Positions 8,569 through 17,441 of a stretch of DNA of 39,641 bases are shown piece after piece. The translations under genes and the position numbers were made by a program. The notes under the pieces are model-generated. The model worked only from the letters and a program-made list of their open reading frames with translations, did not search any database and was not told where the DNA came from. How positions within the stretch are numbered: position 1 is the first letter of the stretch; every line of letters begins with the position of its first letter. This DNA is from Chloroflexota bacterium (lineage in GTDB: Bacteria; Chloroflexota; Limnocylindria; Limnocylindrales; CSP1-4): positions 1-39,641 of the forward strand of contig PNAZ01000126.1 of assembly GCA_003169655.1 (NCBI GenBank), given 5' to 3'.

Positions 8569-10157
8569 GGCGTCGAGGGAGCGCTGCACGTCATGCCTCC
8601 GCCTATCGGCGGGTCGGGATCGACCCACAGTTGCGGCACCGACCTGGTGCCGACCGTGCCGTTGAGACTCATGATCTCGACCGCGCCGAAGTTCGCCACG
8701 ACCGAATAGTCCCGGCGGATGGCGTCGTCGAGGATCGTCGGGCCCGGAATCCGGCTCTCGTTGGCAGGCTCGAAGCAGTCTGCAAAGCGCACGTCGAGGA
8801 TCAGGTACCGGACGTGGTTCGCCGCGAGATCCGCGACCATTCTGGCCTGCGTTGCGGCCGTGTTGGTGATCCCGGGGTTATACATCGTGTCGCGAACGCC
8901 GGGTGGCCGATCGGCCAGGTAGTAGGCGATCAACGGGTTGAAGAGTGCAAATCGGTTCTCGGCCTCGCCCACGAAAATCGGCTCATTCGCGCCGGTCTCG
9001 CTGCGCACCAGGCTCACCGCTGCATCGAGAGCCGTGTCGTACGGTTCGGGCGCATGCCCAAGGGTTGTGATCGGCAAGGCCGAGATGGCAATCATCAAGG
9101 CAACGCCGGTCGAAAGCGCCATACGTGCAGGGAAGCTCCGGGGCCGGTCGACGACGACGGCCAGCAAGAGGATGACCGGCACGATTGCTTCCGCCGTGTG
9201 CTCGCCGTCGGCGCGCCCAAGCGTCTGGAGGCGACACAACAGACCCAGGATGAGTAGTGCAAGGTACGTCGGCGGCATGCTCCGGCGCTGCCACAGTCGC
9301 GCGATCGCCAGGGCAAGAATCGCAAGCGGTGGCCAATACAGGATCCAGTCGAGCGTGGCTCCCGGATCCAGAACGGTGGTCAGCCCCGGCCCGGGCAATC
9401 CTCGAAATTCACGAGGACCGACCAGCGGATACCAGACGAGCTGCTCGACTAGTGCCTGGATCGGTACCGCGACGATCAGAAGGACGCCGGCTGGGATGAG
9501 GACGATCGCCGCACCGACGACCGGCCTGAGACTTCTCGTCGACACGCACACGGCGATCACGGCGTAGGCACCCAGGTCCTGCCTGGTGAGCACGCTGAGT
9601 CCGAGGAGGAGCCCAGCGGCCACGAGTTGGCGGTTCGACCCGCCTCGGGCAACGAGGAGGGCGCCGAACACGAGGATCATTGCCACTGCCCATGGCCAGA
9701 GGTCGACCCCGGTCCACCTGACACCGATGCCGGCCGCGACCGCGGCCAGAACGACACCCGGCAGACCTGGCGCTCGATCGCGCACCAGCCAGTAGCCGAG
9801 CAGGGCCGTGAGGCCAACCATCACCAGTCCGGCTGTACGCAGCACGATGAGGTCGGTTCCAAATATGGCGGTCAGGGCAGCCGCAAGATATGCCGTCAAC
9901 GGTCCGTAGAGCAGCCAGAAGTCGCGATAGGGAATACGACCGTGCAAGATGAACGTCCCCGCGGACGCTGCGATCCCTCCGTCGAAGATCGAGAGCGGAG
10001 CCCGGAGCATCGGAGCGGCAAGCGCGACCGCGATGAGCCCCGCGAGGACAGACCACCCGATCGGACCACGCGATCCCGCAAGGCCGGTTTCGTGGGGCTC
10101 GCTGGCGTCGTCCAGTGGCTTGCTGGCGCCGGTCGCGGCGTCGGTCGCGTTAGTCAC
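8565..10157 (-). CDS. GT-C fold membrane glycosyltransferase, ArnT/GT39-like
   Basis: A 530-residue polytopic membrane protein, first gene of the five-gene operon. After a polar N-terminus of about 30 residues and the first membrane segment comes an acidic external loop, FDGG at 58-61 and HGRIPYRDFWLLYGP at 72-86. This matches the conserved first loop of lipid-linked-sugar-dependent transferases, where Asp59 would be the catalytic base. About ten further hydrophobic segments follow, then a C-terminal external domain of about 120 residues. The start is GTG at 10157, 6 nt after a good -10 element. The gene is probably involved in adding a sugar on the outer face of the membrane; donor and acceptor are unknown. 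Confidence 0.8.
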   Translation of the reverse strand: MTNATDAATGASKPLDDASEPHETGLAGSRGPIGWSVLAGLIAVALAAPMLRAPLSIFDGGIAASAGTFILHGRIPYRDFWLLYGPLTAYLAAALTAIFGTDLIVLRTAGLVMVGLTALLGYWLVRDRAPGLPGVVLAAVAAGIGVRWTGVDLWPWAVAMILVFGALLVARGGSNRQLVAAGLLLGLSVLTRQDLGAYAVIAVCVSTRSLRPVVGAAIVLIPAGVLLIVAVPIQALVEQLVWYPLVGPREFRGLPGPGLTTVLDPGATLDWILYWPPLAILALAIARLWQRRSMPPTYLALLILGLLCRLQTLGRADGEHTAEAIVPVILLLAVVVDRPRSFPARMALSTGVALMIAISALPITTLGHAPEPYDTALDAAVSLVRSETGANEPIFVGEAENRFALFNPLIAYYLADRPPGVRDTMYNPGITNTAATQARMVADLAANHVRYLILDVRFADCFEPANESRIPGPTILDDAIRRDYSVVANFGAVEIMSLNGTVGTRSVPQLWVDPDPPIGGGMTCSAPSTP

Positions 10158-10163
10158 CGCCGG

Positions 10164-10192
10164 ATGCTAGTCAGCGTGGTGCGTAATGTCAC
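10164..10192 (-). promoter_or_regulatory. Promoter of the five-gene glycan operon, predicted leaderless
   Basis: Read on the minus strand, GTGACA (10192-10187) is followed by a 17-nt spacer, TAGCAT (10169-10164), then only 6 nt before the GTG start at 10157. The -35 matches TTGACA at five of six bases and the spacer is optimal. It is the best promoter in the glycan region and would give a leaderless mRNA. Confidence 0.65.
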
Positions 10193-10251
10193 CAGCCGGT
10201 TAGTCAATCGCGACCCGTACTTCGGGTTCGACTCAGTGGTCGCGGCCCGAG

Positions 10252-11820
10252 TCACCTGGCGCGAATGAAGACGAGGCCGTCGGCGTCCTGGTAGACCTGG
10301 GTCCAGGCCGATGATGCCTGGATCAGCGGGATCAGCGCCGCCTGCTCCTCGCGGCTGGCGACGACGACCGTCACCTGCCAGCGATCGAGGATCGCCTGCC
10401 AGTCGGCTGCCCCGTCGGACAGCGCGATGTGGTCGTCCCAGGCGGCTGTCGGGATCACTTCGATCCGCGAGTCCACGGCGATCGGCACGCCGGGCAGGGC
10501 CAGTTCCAGCCACGAGCCCCAGCGCTGTGCGTTCCAGACCCGGTCCGCCGGTCCGGCCCGGGCGAGGAGCGCCGTGGTAATTCCGGCCGGCGCGTCGGTC
10601 AACAGGCCGGGCGGGCCTTCGAGCGCGGTTCCGCCGCGCCAGACCGGCAGCAGGACGACGCCGACCAGGGCCAGCACGACCACGATTGCGCCGTTCAGTC
10701 CCGAGGCCCGTTCGACCCGCTCGACAGGCGCTGGCGCCCTGCCTGCGGCCCCCTCTCCGGGCGGCTCCATGGCCCTGGGCGCCTCCGCGGCGCCTGACGC
10801 CTCCACCGCCCGAGGCCGTCCGAGCAGCCCGGCGACGGCGACCGGCGCAGCCAGGGCCCACCAGGCGATCCCCCGCTCGGCCGAGGCGGCCACGATCCCC
10901 AGGAAGGCGAGCCACAGGATCGCCGGCCCAACCTGCCGCCAGAGGCCCCGGCGCGACCCCGCCGCAGCGTCGGCCCGCAGCCGACGGAGGATCAATAGGC
11001 CAAAGATGATCATCGAGCCGTAGAGGAGGAGGCCGCTCGCCGAGAGCGGGGCCGTCGGCTGCCACTCACTGATCAGGCGCCGGATCGTGGGATTCGTGGT
11101 CAACCCGATCGCGTATGACCAGACCCCGATCCCGAACGGGTTGACCAACGAGGCCAGCGCCGTGGTGATCGCCACCGCCAGCATGGTCCGGGCCGCCGGC
11201 CGGCCGGCCAGGAGGTCCTCCAGCCAGGCCACCCCCACGGCGACCGGGGCAAAGATGAAGCTGCCGTGGATGCTCGCCCAGGGGATCACCAGGAGCGGGA
11301 TCAGCCAGACCGCCCAGCGCACCCGGCCGGTCCGTCCCGAGCGGCCCGCAAGGATCGCCAGGGTGGCCGCGAAGAGGACCATCCCGAGGAGCTGCGGACG
11401 CATGCCCATCGCGGCCGCGGCGAGGACGAAGGCCGCCAGGGCCAGCCAGGCGCCGACCCGTTGCCCGACGCCCGATCGACGGCAGGCGACGTAGACCAGG
11501 CCGATCACCAGGCCGACGAGGAGTGCCCGGAGGATCGCCAGTCCGGCCCAGCCGCCAGCCCGATCGGCCAGGGCCAGGAGCACCTGGGCGCCCCACTGCT
11601 GGTCAAGCCACGGCCCGCCAGCGGTCGTGAACGCGAACGGGTCGGTCCGCAGGACGGCGCCCTGGTCGAGGATCAGGTCGCCGGCCCGAATGTTGTAGGC
11701 CAGGTCAACGGTCGACAGGGTCGCCAGGAGCGCGGCCAGGATCGGGAGCAGGATCGCCAGAGCGACCCACAATTGCGGAAACGTCAGGCGCGGGAGCCCC
11801 GGCCGACGGGCAGCAGTCAT
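10252..11820 (-). CDS. Multi-spanning membrane protein, GT-C-like
   Basis: A 522-residue membrane protein with about twelve hydrophobic segments. The first external loop contains VDLAYNIRAGDLILDQG followed by RTDPFAFTTAGGPWLDQQWG, a signature I associate with a widespread family of uncharacterised membrane proteins thought to be GT-C glycosyltransferases. The region at residues 300-370 is an Ala/Pro/Glu-rich linker between membrane blocks, and the C-terminus (about 430-522) is an external domain. The ATG at 11820 is chosen over GTG at 11841 because TAGGAT lies 7 nt before it, readable as a -10 or as an AGGA ribosome site. It is separated from both neighbours by 48-94 nt, so it may be transcribed alone. 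Confidence 0.72.
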   Translation of the reverse strand: MTAARRPGLPRLTFPQLWVALAILLPILAALLATLSTVDLAYNIRAGDLILDQGAVLRTDPFAFTTAGGPWLDQQWGAQVLLALADRAGGWAGLAILRALLVGLVIGLVYVACRRSGVGQRVGAWLALAAFVLAAAAMGMRPQLLGMVLFAATLAILAGRSGRTGRVRWAVWLIPLLVIPWASIHGSFIFAPVAVGVAWLEDLLAGRPAARTMLAVAITTALASLVNPFGIGVWSYAIGLTTNPTIRRLISEWQPTAPLSASGLLLYGSMIIFGLLILRRLRADAAAGSRRGLWRQVGPAILWLAFLGIVAASAERGIAWWALAAPVAVAGLLGRPRAVEASGAAEAPRAMEPPGEGAAGRAPAPVERVERASGLNGAIVVVLALVGVVLLPVWRGGTALEGPPGLLTDAPAGITTALLARAGPADRVWNAQRWGSWLELALPGVPIAVDSRIEVIPTAAWDDHIALSDGAADWQAILDRWQVTVVVASREEQAALIPLIQASSAWTQVYQDADGLVFIRAR

Positions 11821-11827
11821 CCCGGCG

Positions 11828-11833
11828 ATCCTA
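11828..11833 (-). promoter_or_regulatory. Candidate -10 TAGGAT before the 11820 start
   Basis: TAGGAT on the minus strand lies 7 nt before the ATG at 11820. No -35 was seen. The same bases contain AGGA, so it could act as a ribosome-binding site instead. Confidence 0.4.
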
Positions 11834-11868
11834 CCCGGCACCAGCGGGCGGCCGATCCCCCGATCGTC

Positions 11869-13068
11869 CTACGAGGCAACCTCTCGGCTGATCCGCACAG
11901 CCCGGGCGCCGTCGTCGTAGATCGACTCCACGGCGCGGACCATCAGCCCGATGCAGAACCGAGCGTGGACCACGTCGTGACCGGCCCGGCCGACCATGTC
12001 GGCCAGGGGATGGTCCTTGAGCAGCCGGATGATCGCCCCGGCCAGGGCCTCGGGATCATGGGGCGGTACGAGCAGGCCCGAGACGCCGTCCTCGATCACC
12101 TCGGGGATCCCGCCGACCCGGCTGGCCACGACCGGCCGGCTGAGGGCCATCGCTTCGAGGATCGAGAGGCCCTGCGCCTCGCGGTAGGAAGGCAGGACGG
12201 CCACATCGAGGGCCGCGGTCACCGACGGCACGTCGTCCCGCCGCCCGGTGAACACGACCCGGTGGGCAATCCGGAGCGACGCCGCCTGCTGCTCGAGCTC
12301 GGCGTGGCGGCTGCCCTCGCCGACCACCAGCAGGGTCGCGTTGGGAACCGCCCGCAGGACCGCCGGCCAGGCCTCGAGCAGGGTGGGGTGGCCCTTCTCG
12401 GGCTCGAGCCGGGCGACGACCCCGACCACGACCGAATCAGGCTCGATCCCGTACTGCTCGCGGAACGTGCAGCACGGCTCGGTCTCGTCGTAGCGGGCCA
12501 GGTCCACCCCGTTGTAGATCAGGCGGACCGGCGCCCCGACCCGTCCCTCGTCGTGGATCTTGGCCTCGATCGCCCGCGAGACCGCGATCAGCTGGTCGAT
12601 CTGGGGGGTCAGGATCTGGAGCACCCGGCGATCCTCGTCGGACCGGATCCGACTGGAGTGGACCGTCGACACGATGTACGGCCGGCGGTGGCCGGCCTCG
12701 CCCAGGGCGATCGCCGCCCGGGTCCCGACCAGCTCGGCCCGGTACATGTGATCGTGGATCACGTCCGGATTGATGTCCGCCAACAGGGTGGCCACGACCC
12801 CGGTCGCGATCGCGTCGTCGGGCTCCTCGACCAGGGTCACCGGGAAGCCCGCCCGCTGCATCTTGCGGACCGCGCTGCCGCCCGACAGGGAGATCACGCT
12901 GGCGTCGTAGCGCGTCCGGTCGAGCCGGCTGAGGAGCGAGAAGAGATGCTCCTGGGCGCCGCCACTGGTGCCCGTCGCCAGGATCTCCACCACGCGCACC
13001 TTGCCGCCCGCGACGGCCGGTGAGTCGAGCGGCTCGAGGCACGGATCGCCGGCGATCGGCGGGGTCAT
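11869..13068 (-). CDS. GT4 family glycosyltransferase
   Basis: A 399-residue soluble retaining GT-B transferase that transfers sugar from a nucleotide donor to a lipid-linked or glycan acceptor on the cytoplasmic side. The N-terminal donor-facing part has a glycine-rich loop (TGTSGGAQEH, about 32-41). The C-terminal GT4 domain has Arg220 and Lys225 in VARLEPEKGHPTLL, then the E-x7-E pair at Glu297 and Glu305 (REAQGLSILE). All catalytic positions expected of GT4 are present. The frame extends upstream to 13125 but the ATG at 13068 shares a base with the preceding stop, so it is preferred. It probably forms one unit with the acyltransferase-like gene before it. Confidence 0.92.
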   Translation of the reverse strand: MTPPIAGDPCLEPLDSPAVAGGKVRVVEILATGTSGGAQEHLFSLLSRLDRTRYDASVISLSGGSAVRKMQRAGFPVTLVEEPDDAIATGVVATLLADINPDVIHDHMYRAELVGTRAAIALGEAGHRRPYIVSTVHSSRIRSDEDRRVLQILTPQIDQLIAVSRAIEAKIHDEGRVGAPVRLIYNGVDLARYDETEPCCTFREQYGIEPDSVVVGVVARLEPEKGHPTLLEAWPAVLRAVPNATLLVVGEGSRHAELEQQAASLRIAHRVVFTGRRDDVPSVTAALDVAVLPSYREAQGLSILEAMALSRPVVASRVGGIPEVIEDGVSGLLVPPHDPEALAGAIIRLLKDHPLADMVGRAGHDVVHARFCIGLMVRAVESIYDDGARAVRISREVAS

Positions 13069-14288
13069 CAGCCGACGCTCCGGCGCACGAGCAGGCGCTG
13101 GATCGGCTCGTCGCGCGCGCCCCACTCGTACTTGTAGGCCTCGTCGCCGCGCAGGAAGTCCATCCGCCGGAAGCCACCGGCGAGGGCCGCCTGAACGTAG
13201 CTCGCGACCATCACCACGCCGGGGCTGAGATCGCGCGCGTCGGGATCCATGCCCGCGTTGTAGAAGAGCAGCGATGCGCCGTCGACCAGGTGGATCCCCG
13301 CTCCGATCGTCCGCCCCCCGACGGCCAGGAACGAGAGCACGAGCGGGCCATCGGGGCCGAGCAGCTCGAACAGCCGCCCGAAGAAACGCCGGCTCATCGC
13401 CCCGCCGGCGGTCTCGGGGAAGAGGCCCTCGGCACCCCAGCGCTTCTGGTGGAGGGCGGCGAAGGCCGGCAAGTCGGCCAGCGGATCGGCCGAGCGGGTC
13501 AGGCTGATCGGGCCGGCGGACTCGGCCCGGCGCAGTTTCCGGCGGATCTCGTGGCGTTCCTTCTTGCCCAGGCTGGCCAGGAAGTCCTCGAAGTCGGCCC
13601 CCACGGGCAGGGTCACGACCGGGCAGACATCCTCGCGCTCGAGGTTGAGCGTCCAGCCGGCACCAGCCTCGCGCCGCCCGAACGCGGCGGCCAGCGCCTC
13701 GGCGGCCGGGTCGCCGCAGCGCAGCCGGCGCAGGTCGACCACGTCCCAGGCCGGCGCCTCGGAGCCCGCCAGGTAGCCGACCGCGGCGTCCGCCACCGCG
13801 TCCAGGTCGCCCGGGGCCGTCAGCAGGGTGGCGTAGTCGGCGTGGTACGAGGCACCGAAGAAGATCGCTGTCGCACTGCCCGGCACGGGGGTCAGCTCGA
13901 TGTCGGCCGACAGCCGCATCCGGGTGTGGCCGGCTTCGTCGGAGGTCTCAACTTCGTGGCGATGCATGAGCGGCACGATCCCGATCGGGTCGGCGCCGGG
14001 CAGTGGGTCACCGGCAGCGTCGACCGGCACGACGACCAGCGTCTCGTCATGGGCGTTGGCGCCGTAGGCGTCCCACCAGGCGCGCTGGAAGGCCCACGAC
14101 GAGAACGGGGTGGCCAGCGGATTGCGCGCGACGAGCGCATCCCAGGTGGCGGCAGGGATCGAATCGAAGGACTGCTGGACGGCGACGAAGGGCCGTTCGG
14201 GGCTCTGGGTGCGCGCCGTGGGGATTCGCAGCGAACCGCTCACGGCGCCCGGACAGACAGGCTCCGCGCTGAGCGTGGGGGTGGTCAC
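13068..14288 (-). CDS. GNAT-fold acyltransferase, FemAB/CelD(BcsL)-like
   Basis: A 406-residue protein with the double GNAT layout of the CelD/BcsL and FemAB families, which transfer acyl or aminoacyl groups to polysaccharide or peptidoglycan precursors. The N-terminal half ends near residue 210. The basic helix SLGKKERHEIRRKLRRAE, at about residues 225-242, is typical of these proteins, and the late segment with GAGIHLVDGASLLFYNAGMDP and YEWGARD matches the second GNAT domain. No membrane segment is present. The GTG start is placed 7 nt after TATTCT. It heads a two-gene unit with the GT4 gene. The acyl group and target are unknown. Confidence 0.8.
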   Translation of the reverse strand: MTTPTLSAEPVCPGAVSGSLRIPTARTQSPERPFVAVQQSFDSIPAATWDALVARNPLATPFSSWAFQRAWWDAYGANAHDETLVVVPVDAAGDPLPGADPIGIVPLMHRHEVETSDEAGHTRMRLSADIELTPVPGSATAIFFGASYHADYATLLTAPGDLDAVADAAVGYLAGSEAPAWDVVDLRRLRCGDPAAEALAAAFGRREAGAGWTLNLEREDVCPVVTLPVGADFEDFLASLGKKERHEIRRKLRRAESAGPISLTRSADPLADLPAFAALHQKRWGAEGLFPETAGGAMSRRFFGRLFELLGPDGPLVLSFLAVGGRTIGAGIHLVDGASLLFYNAGMDPDARDLSPGVVMVASYVQAALAGGFRRMDFLRGDEAYKYEWGARDEPIQRLLVRRSVG

Positions 14289-14295
14289 GCCGGCG

Positions 14296-14323
14296 AGAAT
14301 AGCACTACATCGGGCTGGGTCAT
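14296..14323 (-). promoter_or_regulatory. Promoter before the acyltransferase gene, predicted leaderless
   Basis: On the minus strand, ATGACC (14323-14318), a 16-nt spacer and TATTCT (14301-14296) precede the GTG at 14288 by 7 nt. The 51-nt gap to the upstream gene contains it entirely. Confidence 0.55.
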
Positions 14324-14339
14324 TGCGGCAGCAACGGCC

Positions 14340-15602
14340 CTACAGGTGATAGGCCCAATAGACCCCGCCGGCGCCGACCACGACCCCGAAGACGATCGCG
14401 ATTCGCCAGATCCAGCCGACCCCGTGGCGGGCCGCGGCGATGCAGCACAGGGCCATCGCGAAGGGGATCGCGTCGAGGGCGTAGCGGTAGCCGTACTGCA
14501 GCCAGCCGCCGCCGTAGTAGAGCAGGTTGGGAACCAGGGTCAGGACCAGCGCGCCGAGCAGGAGCCAGCTCCGGCGGTTGAGCCAGTTCGCCCGGATCGC
14601 CCAGAAGAGGCCCGGGCTGGTGATGAAGATCGACATCCCCAGGCCGTCCGGCTTGAAGAACGGGAACGTCGGGATCTGGGTCGGCGTGTGCAGGAACAGG
14701 TAGTCGATGTTCATGCCCAGGTGGCTGAGCGAGAACAGGCCCTGGTCGCGCAGGGCGACCAGCCAGTCGGGCAGGCTGGCCAAGCCGTAGCCCGATTCGA
14801 ACGGCGAGCCGAAGCGGACGGCGTTGTACCACAGGGCGAAGATGCCCAGCGGCAGGAAGCCCACGCTGAGCAGCAGCCAGTCGAGGATCACCGGACGCCA
14901 GCGGTTGATGGCCGACCGCCCGGCCGCGATCGCCTTGTCAACCGGGGCCAGCATCAGGGCGTAGATCGGCAGCGCCAGGATCAGCGGCGCCCGGGTCAGG
15001 AAGGCGGCCCCGCCCAGCACGCCCACGATCAACGGCCGGCGCCGGCCGAAGAGCTCGATCAGGGCCATCAGGGTCAGGCCCGTGGCGACCAGGTGGCCGG
15101 TGTGCCAGACGCCGCCCCGGGTGGTGACCCACCAGATCTGGGTGCTGAAGCCGAACAGGACCACCAGCCAGACCCGGTCGATCAGCGATCGGACGCCGAG
15201 CCGGGCGGCCAGCCACCAGCACAGCCCGAGGTCGAGCGCCGCCAGGGCGGCATTGATGACTGGCTGCCAATGGTCGGCCTGACCGGGCCCGAAGAGGGCC
15301 ACGATCGGCACAAGGACGAACGCCGGGAACGGGCCGAACGGGACGTAGACCCGGTCGCCGATCACCACGTTGTCGTACGGCCCGAGGGCCGAGGTCAGCC
15401 AGGTCCGGCCGTGCAGGAACGCGTCGGCGAGGTAGAAGAAGTCGCCCCGCCCGGCGTCGAACGCGTGATTCGAGGCCCAGAAGATGAGGAAGCCGATGAT
15501 CATCAGCCCGCTGACCACGATCGGTCCGCGGTACGAGACGCGATCGAACTCGCTCGACCGGGCGCCGAAGAAGTTCGGTGCGGCCGCCGGTCCGTTGCTC
15601 AT
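14340..15602 (-). CDS. Multi-spanning membrane protein, GT-C-like
   Basis: A 420-residue membrane protein with about eleven hydrophobic segments. Its first external loop has FDAGRGDFFYLADAFLHGRTWL, the acidic pattern shared by GT-C sugar transferases, and GPYDNVVIGDRVYVPFGP shortly after. A positively charged loop (RRRPL) and a late YYGGGWLQYGYRYALD loop follow. The ATG at 15602 overlaps the stop of the preceding GT87 gene by 4 nt, so it is preferred over a start at 15734. It is the last gene of the overlapping run that begins at 21953. I read it as a transferase of a polyprenyl-linked sugar; the exact reaction is unknown. Confidence 0.75.
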   Translation of the reverse strand: MSNGPAAAPNFFGARSSEFDRVSYRGPIVVSGLMIIGFLIFWASNHAFDAGRGDFFYLADAFLHGRTWLTSALGPYDNVVIGDRVYVPFGPFPAFVLVPIVALFGPGQADHWQPVINAALAALDLGLCWWLAARLGVRSLIDRVWLVVLFGFSTQIWWVTTRGGVWHTGHLVATGLTLMALIELFGRRRPLIVGVLGGAAFLTRAPLILALPIYALMLAPVDKAIAAGRSAINRWRPVILDWLLLSVGFLPLGIFALWYNAVRFGSPFESGYGLASLPDWLVALRDQGLFSLSHLGMNIDYLFLHTPTQIPTFPFFKPDGLGMSIFITSPGLFWAIRANWLNRRSWLLLGALVLTLVPNLLYYGGGWLQYGYRYALDAIPFAMALCCIAAARHGVGWIWRIAIVFGVVVGAGGVYWAYHL

Positions 15603-16663
15603 TCCGGGTTCCGCCGGGCAACCAGCGGCGGCGCGATCAGGCCGACGCCGAACAGGACCGGATAGATCGCCGCCGGCACGATCCCCAGCAGGACGACCGG
15701 CGTCGCCGTCGCCAGGGGAATCAGGACGGCCCACCAGCGGCGGCGTTCGAGCAGCCAGGCGACCGGCAGGAGGAGAAGCACGGCGTAATGGTCCCAGAGC
15801 ACGGGCGATAGCAGTTGGCTCGCGGTGGCCGCGGTCAGGAAGCCGATCTCGGCGGGCGAGCGGAGCGCCGTCCAGACGACGATCACGATCACGGCGATCG
15901 TGACGACCAGCTGGAGCGCCGACGCGAGGACCTCGGGCGCGCCGAGCTGGAAGGCGATCGCCCCGGGCGTGAAGTTGTGGGGCGTGGTCACCGGCGCGCT
16001 CACCTGGCGGAGGACGGCGACATAGTCCGACCAGGTGCCGAGCCCGGCCAGCAGGGTCGCCGCGATGGCCGCCACGGCGAGGCCGCCGACCGCCACGCCA
16101 ATTGCCCGCCAGCGGCGGACCAGGGCCGCCCAGACCAGGACCAGCCCGGGCTGGATCTTGACGATCGTGCCCAGGGCGATCGCCGCCCCCAGCCGTCCCG
16201 GTCGGTCGAGCCAGCGCCAGCCGGCGGCGAAGACGAGAAACAGGAGCGGGCCAACCTGGCCGAGCTTGAGCGAGTAGGCGAGCGGCCAGGACAGGCCGCC
16301 GAGGAGGACCACCGCCCAGCGGACCTCGCGCCGAACCGGCAGGAGGGCGGCGCCGGCCAGGAACGCGGCGGCCATCGCCGCGATCCAGACGCCCGGCTCA
16401 AGGACGGCCGGCAGCAGGGCGAAGGGCAGGGCGAGGATCGCGAACGGGGGCGGGTAGTAGAAGAAGAGGAAGCCGCCCGAGACGTTGACCGAGGTGTCGT
16501 ACAGCGGCTGGCCGTGGACGAGGCGGAGGGCTGCCGCGGCATACGCCCCGTAGTCGAAGCCGAGGGTCGAGCCGGCGCTCAGGAGGACCGGGCCGACGAC
16601 GAAGATCAGGCTGGCCAGCGCGGCGACTGGCAGCCAGGCGGCTCGGTTCTGCCAGTCAGCCAC
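15599..16663 (-). CDS. GT87 (DUF2029) family membrane glycosyltransferase
   Basis: A 354-residue membrane protein with the GT87 pattern. The first external loop has FDYGAYAAAALRLVHGQPLYD, and the second conserved motif YYPPPFAILALPF follows at about 68-80. About nine membrane segments follow with the typical lysine-containing loop near the middle (VKIQPGLVLVW). The start is GTG and overlaps the GT2 gene by 8 nt; the 3' end overlaps the next gene by 4 nt. It is one of several GT87 paralogues in the window, which probably act in sequence on the same lipid-linked glycan. Confidence 0.82.
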   Translation of the reverse strand: MADWQNRAAWLPVAALASLIFVVGPVLLSAGSTLGFDYGAYAAAALRLVHGQPLYDTSVNVSGGFLFFYYPPPFAILALPFALLPAVLEPGVWIAAMAAAFLAGAALLPVRREVRWAVVLLGGLSWPLAYSLKLGQVGPLLFLVFAAGWRWLDRPGRLGAAIALGTIVKIQPGLVLVWAALVRRWRAIGVAVGGLAVAAIAATLLAGLGTWSDYVAVLRQVSAPVTTPHNFTPGAIAFQLGAPEVLASALQLVVTIAVIVIVVWTALRSPAEIGFLTAATASQLLSPVLWDHYAVLLLLPVAWLLERRRWWAVLIPLATATPVVLLGIVPAAIYPVLFGVGLIAPPLVARRNPE

Positions 16664-17441
16664 GCCGATGCAGGAGCGGGATCCGGAACAGGTCCCAGGC
16701 CACCCGCAGGGCCAGGGCCGGCCGGGCGCTCATGCGCGAACCGCGCTTGTCGGACCACTGAATCGGCACGATCGCGATCCGGTAGCCACGCCGCCGGGCC
16801 AGGTGGATCAGCTCGACGTCGAAGACGATGCTGGTCACCTTCTGGTGCTTGAACAGGTCCTGGGTGGCGGCCAGGGTGAAGCCCTTGAAGCCACATTGGG
16901 TGTCCTTGACCGGGCCGACGACCCAGATCGACGCACCCGCATGGAAGACCCGGCCGAGCAGGCGCCGGTAGCCGGGCTGCGTCCGGCGCATGTCCCGGCC
17001 ATCGGGCTGGATCCGGCTGCCCAGAGCCACGTCGTGATCGGCCAGCGCAGCCACCAGCTTGGGCAGCTGGTCGGGCGGCGTGGCCATGTCGGCGTCGGCG
17101 AAGACGACCACGTCAGAATCGGCGGCCAGCATCCCCGACCGGACCGCCGCGCCCTTGCCGCCGTGGGACACCTCCAGGAGGTCGAGTCGGACGCCCGCCG
17201 GAGGCGAGCTGAACTCCGGCCTGGCCCGGACCAGGGCAACGGTCCCGTCCGTGCTGCCGTCGTCCACGACGAGCACGCGAACGGTGGGGGGCAGCGCGTC
17301 GGCGCCGACCGAGCCTTCGCGGGCCGGGCCGCCCCGCCGGCGCAGGTAGCCGAACAGCTCATCGAGAGCAGATCCCAGCCGATCCTCCTCGTTGAAGGCG
17401 GGCAGGACGACGGTCAGGCTGGCCGGCGGCGTGGTCGTCAC
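16656..17441 (-). CDS. GT2 family glycosyltransferase, dolichyl-phosphate-glucosyltransferase-like
   Basis: A 261-residue GT-A transferase. The motifs are VVLPAFNEED (11-20), VVDDGSTDGT (58-67), the metal-binding FADADMA (114-120) and KDTQCGFKGF near 175. The last is characteristic of the ALG5/DPG-synthase branch, which makes polyprenyl-phosphate-linked glucose. Such a product is the donor that GT87 and other GT-C enzymes use, so this gene probably supplies the neighbouring membrane transferases. An inserted Gly/Arg/Ala-rich loop at about 35-50 is unusual. The start is GTG with a 4-nt overlap with the MFS-spermidine-synthase-like gene. Confidence 0.9.
   Translation of the reverse strand: MTTTPPASLTVVLPAFNEEDRLGSALDELFGYLRRRGGPAREGSVGADALPPTVRVLVVDDGSTDGTVALVRARPEFSSPPAGVRLDLLEVSHGGKGAAVRSGMLAADSDVVVFADADMATPPDQLPKLVAALADHDVALGSRIQPDGRDMRRTQPGYRRLLGRVFHAGASIWVVGPVKDTQCGFKGFTLAATQDLFKHQKVTSIVFDVELIHLARRRGYRIAIVPIQWSDKRGSRMSARPALALRVAWDLFRIPLLHRRG

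Noticed and set aside
10213-10227. Short inverted repeat ACCCG-TACTT-CGGGT before the operon at 10157
   Set aside because: Only 5 bp in the stem and away from the promoter; likely chance in this composition.
11266-13023. 585-codon plus-strand frame opposite the GT4 gene
   Set aside because: Same compositional artefact; the GT4 on the other strand has all expected catalytic positions.
13020-15665. 881-codon plus-strand frame opposite the acyltransferase and membrane protein genes
   Set aside because: The translation is Gln/Asp/Arg/Pro-rich with no motif, while the minus strand shows intact enzymes with catalytic residues and coupled starts.
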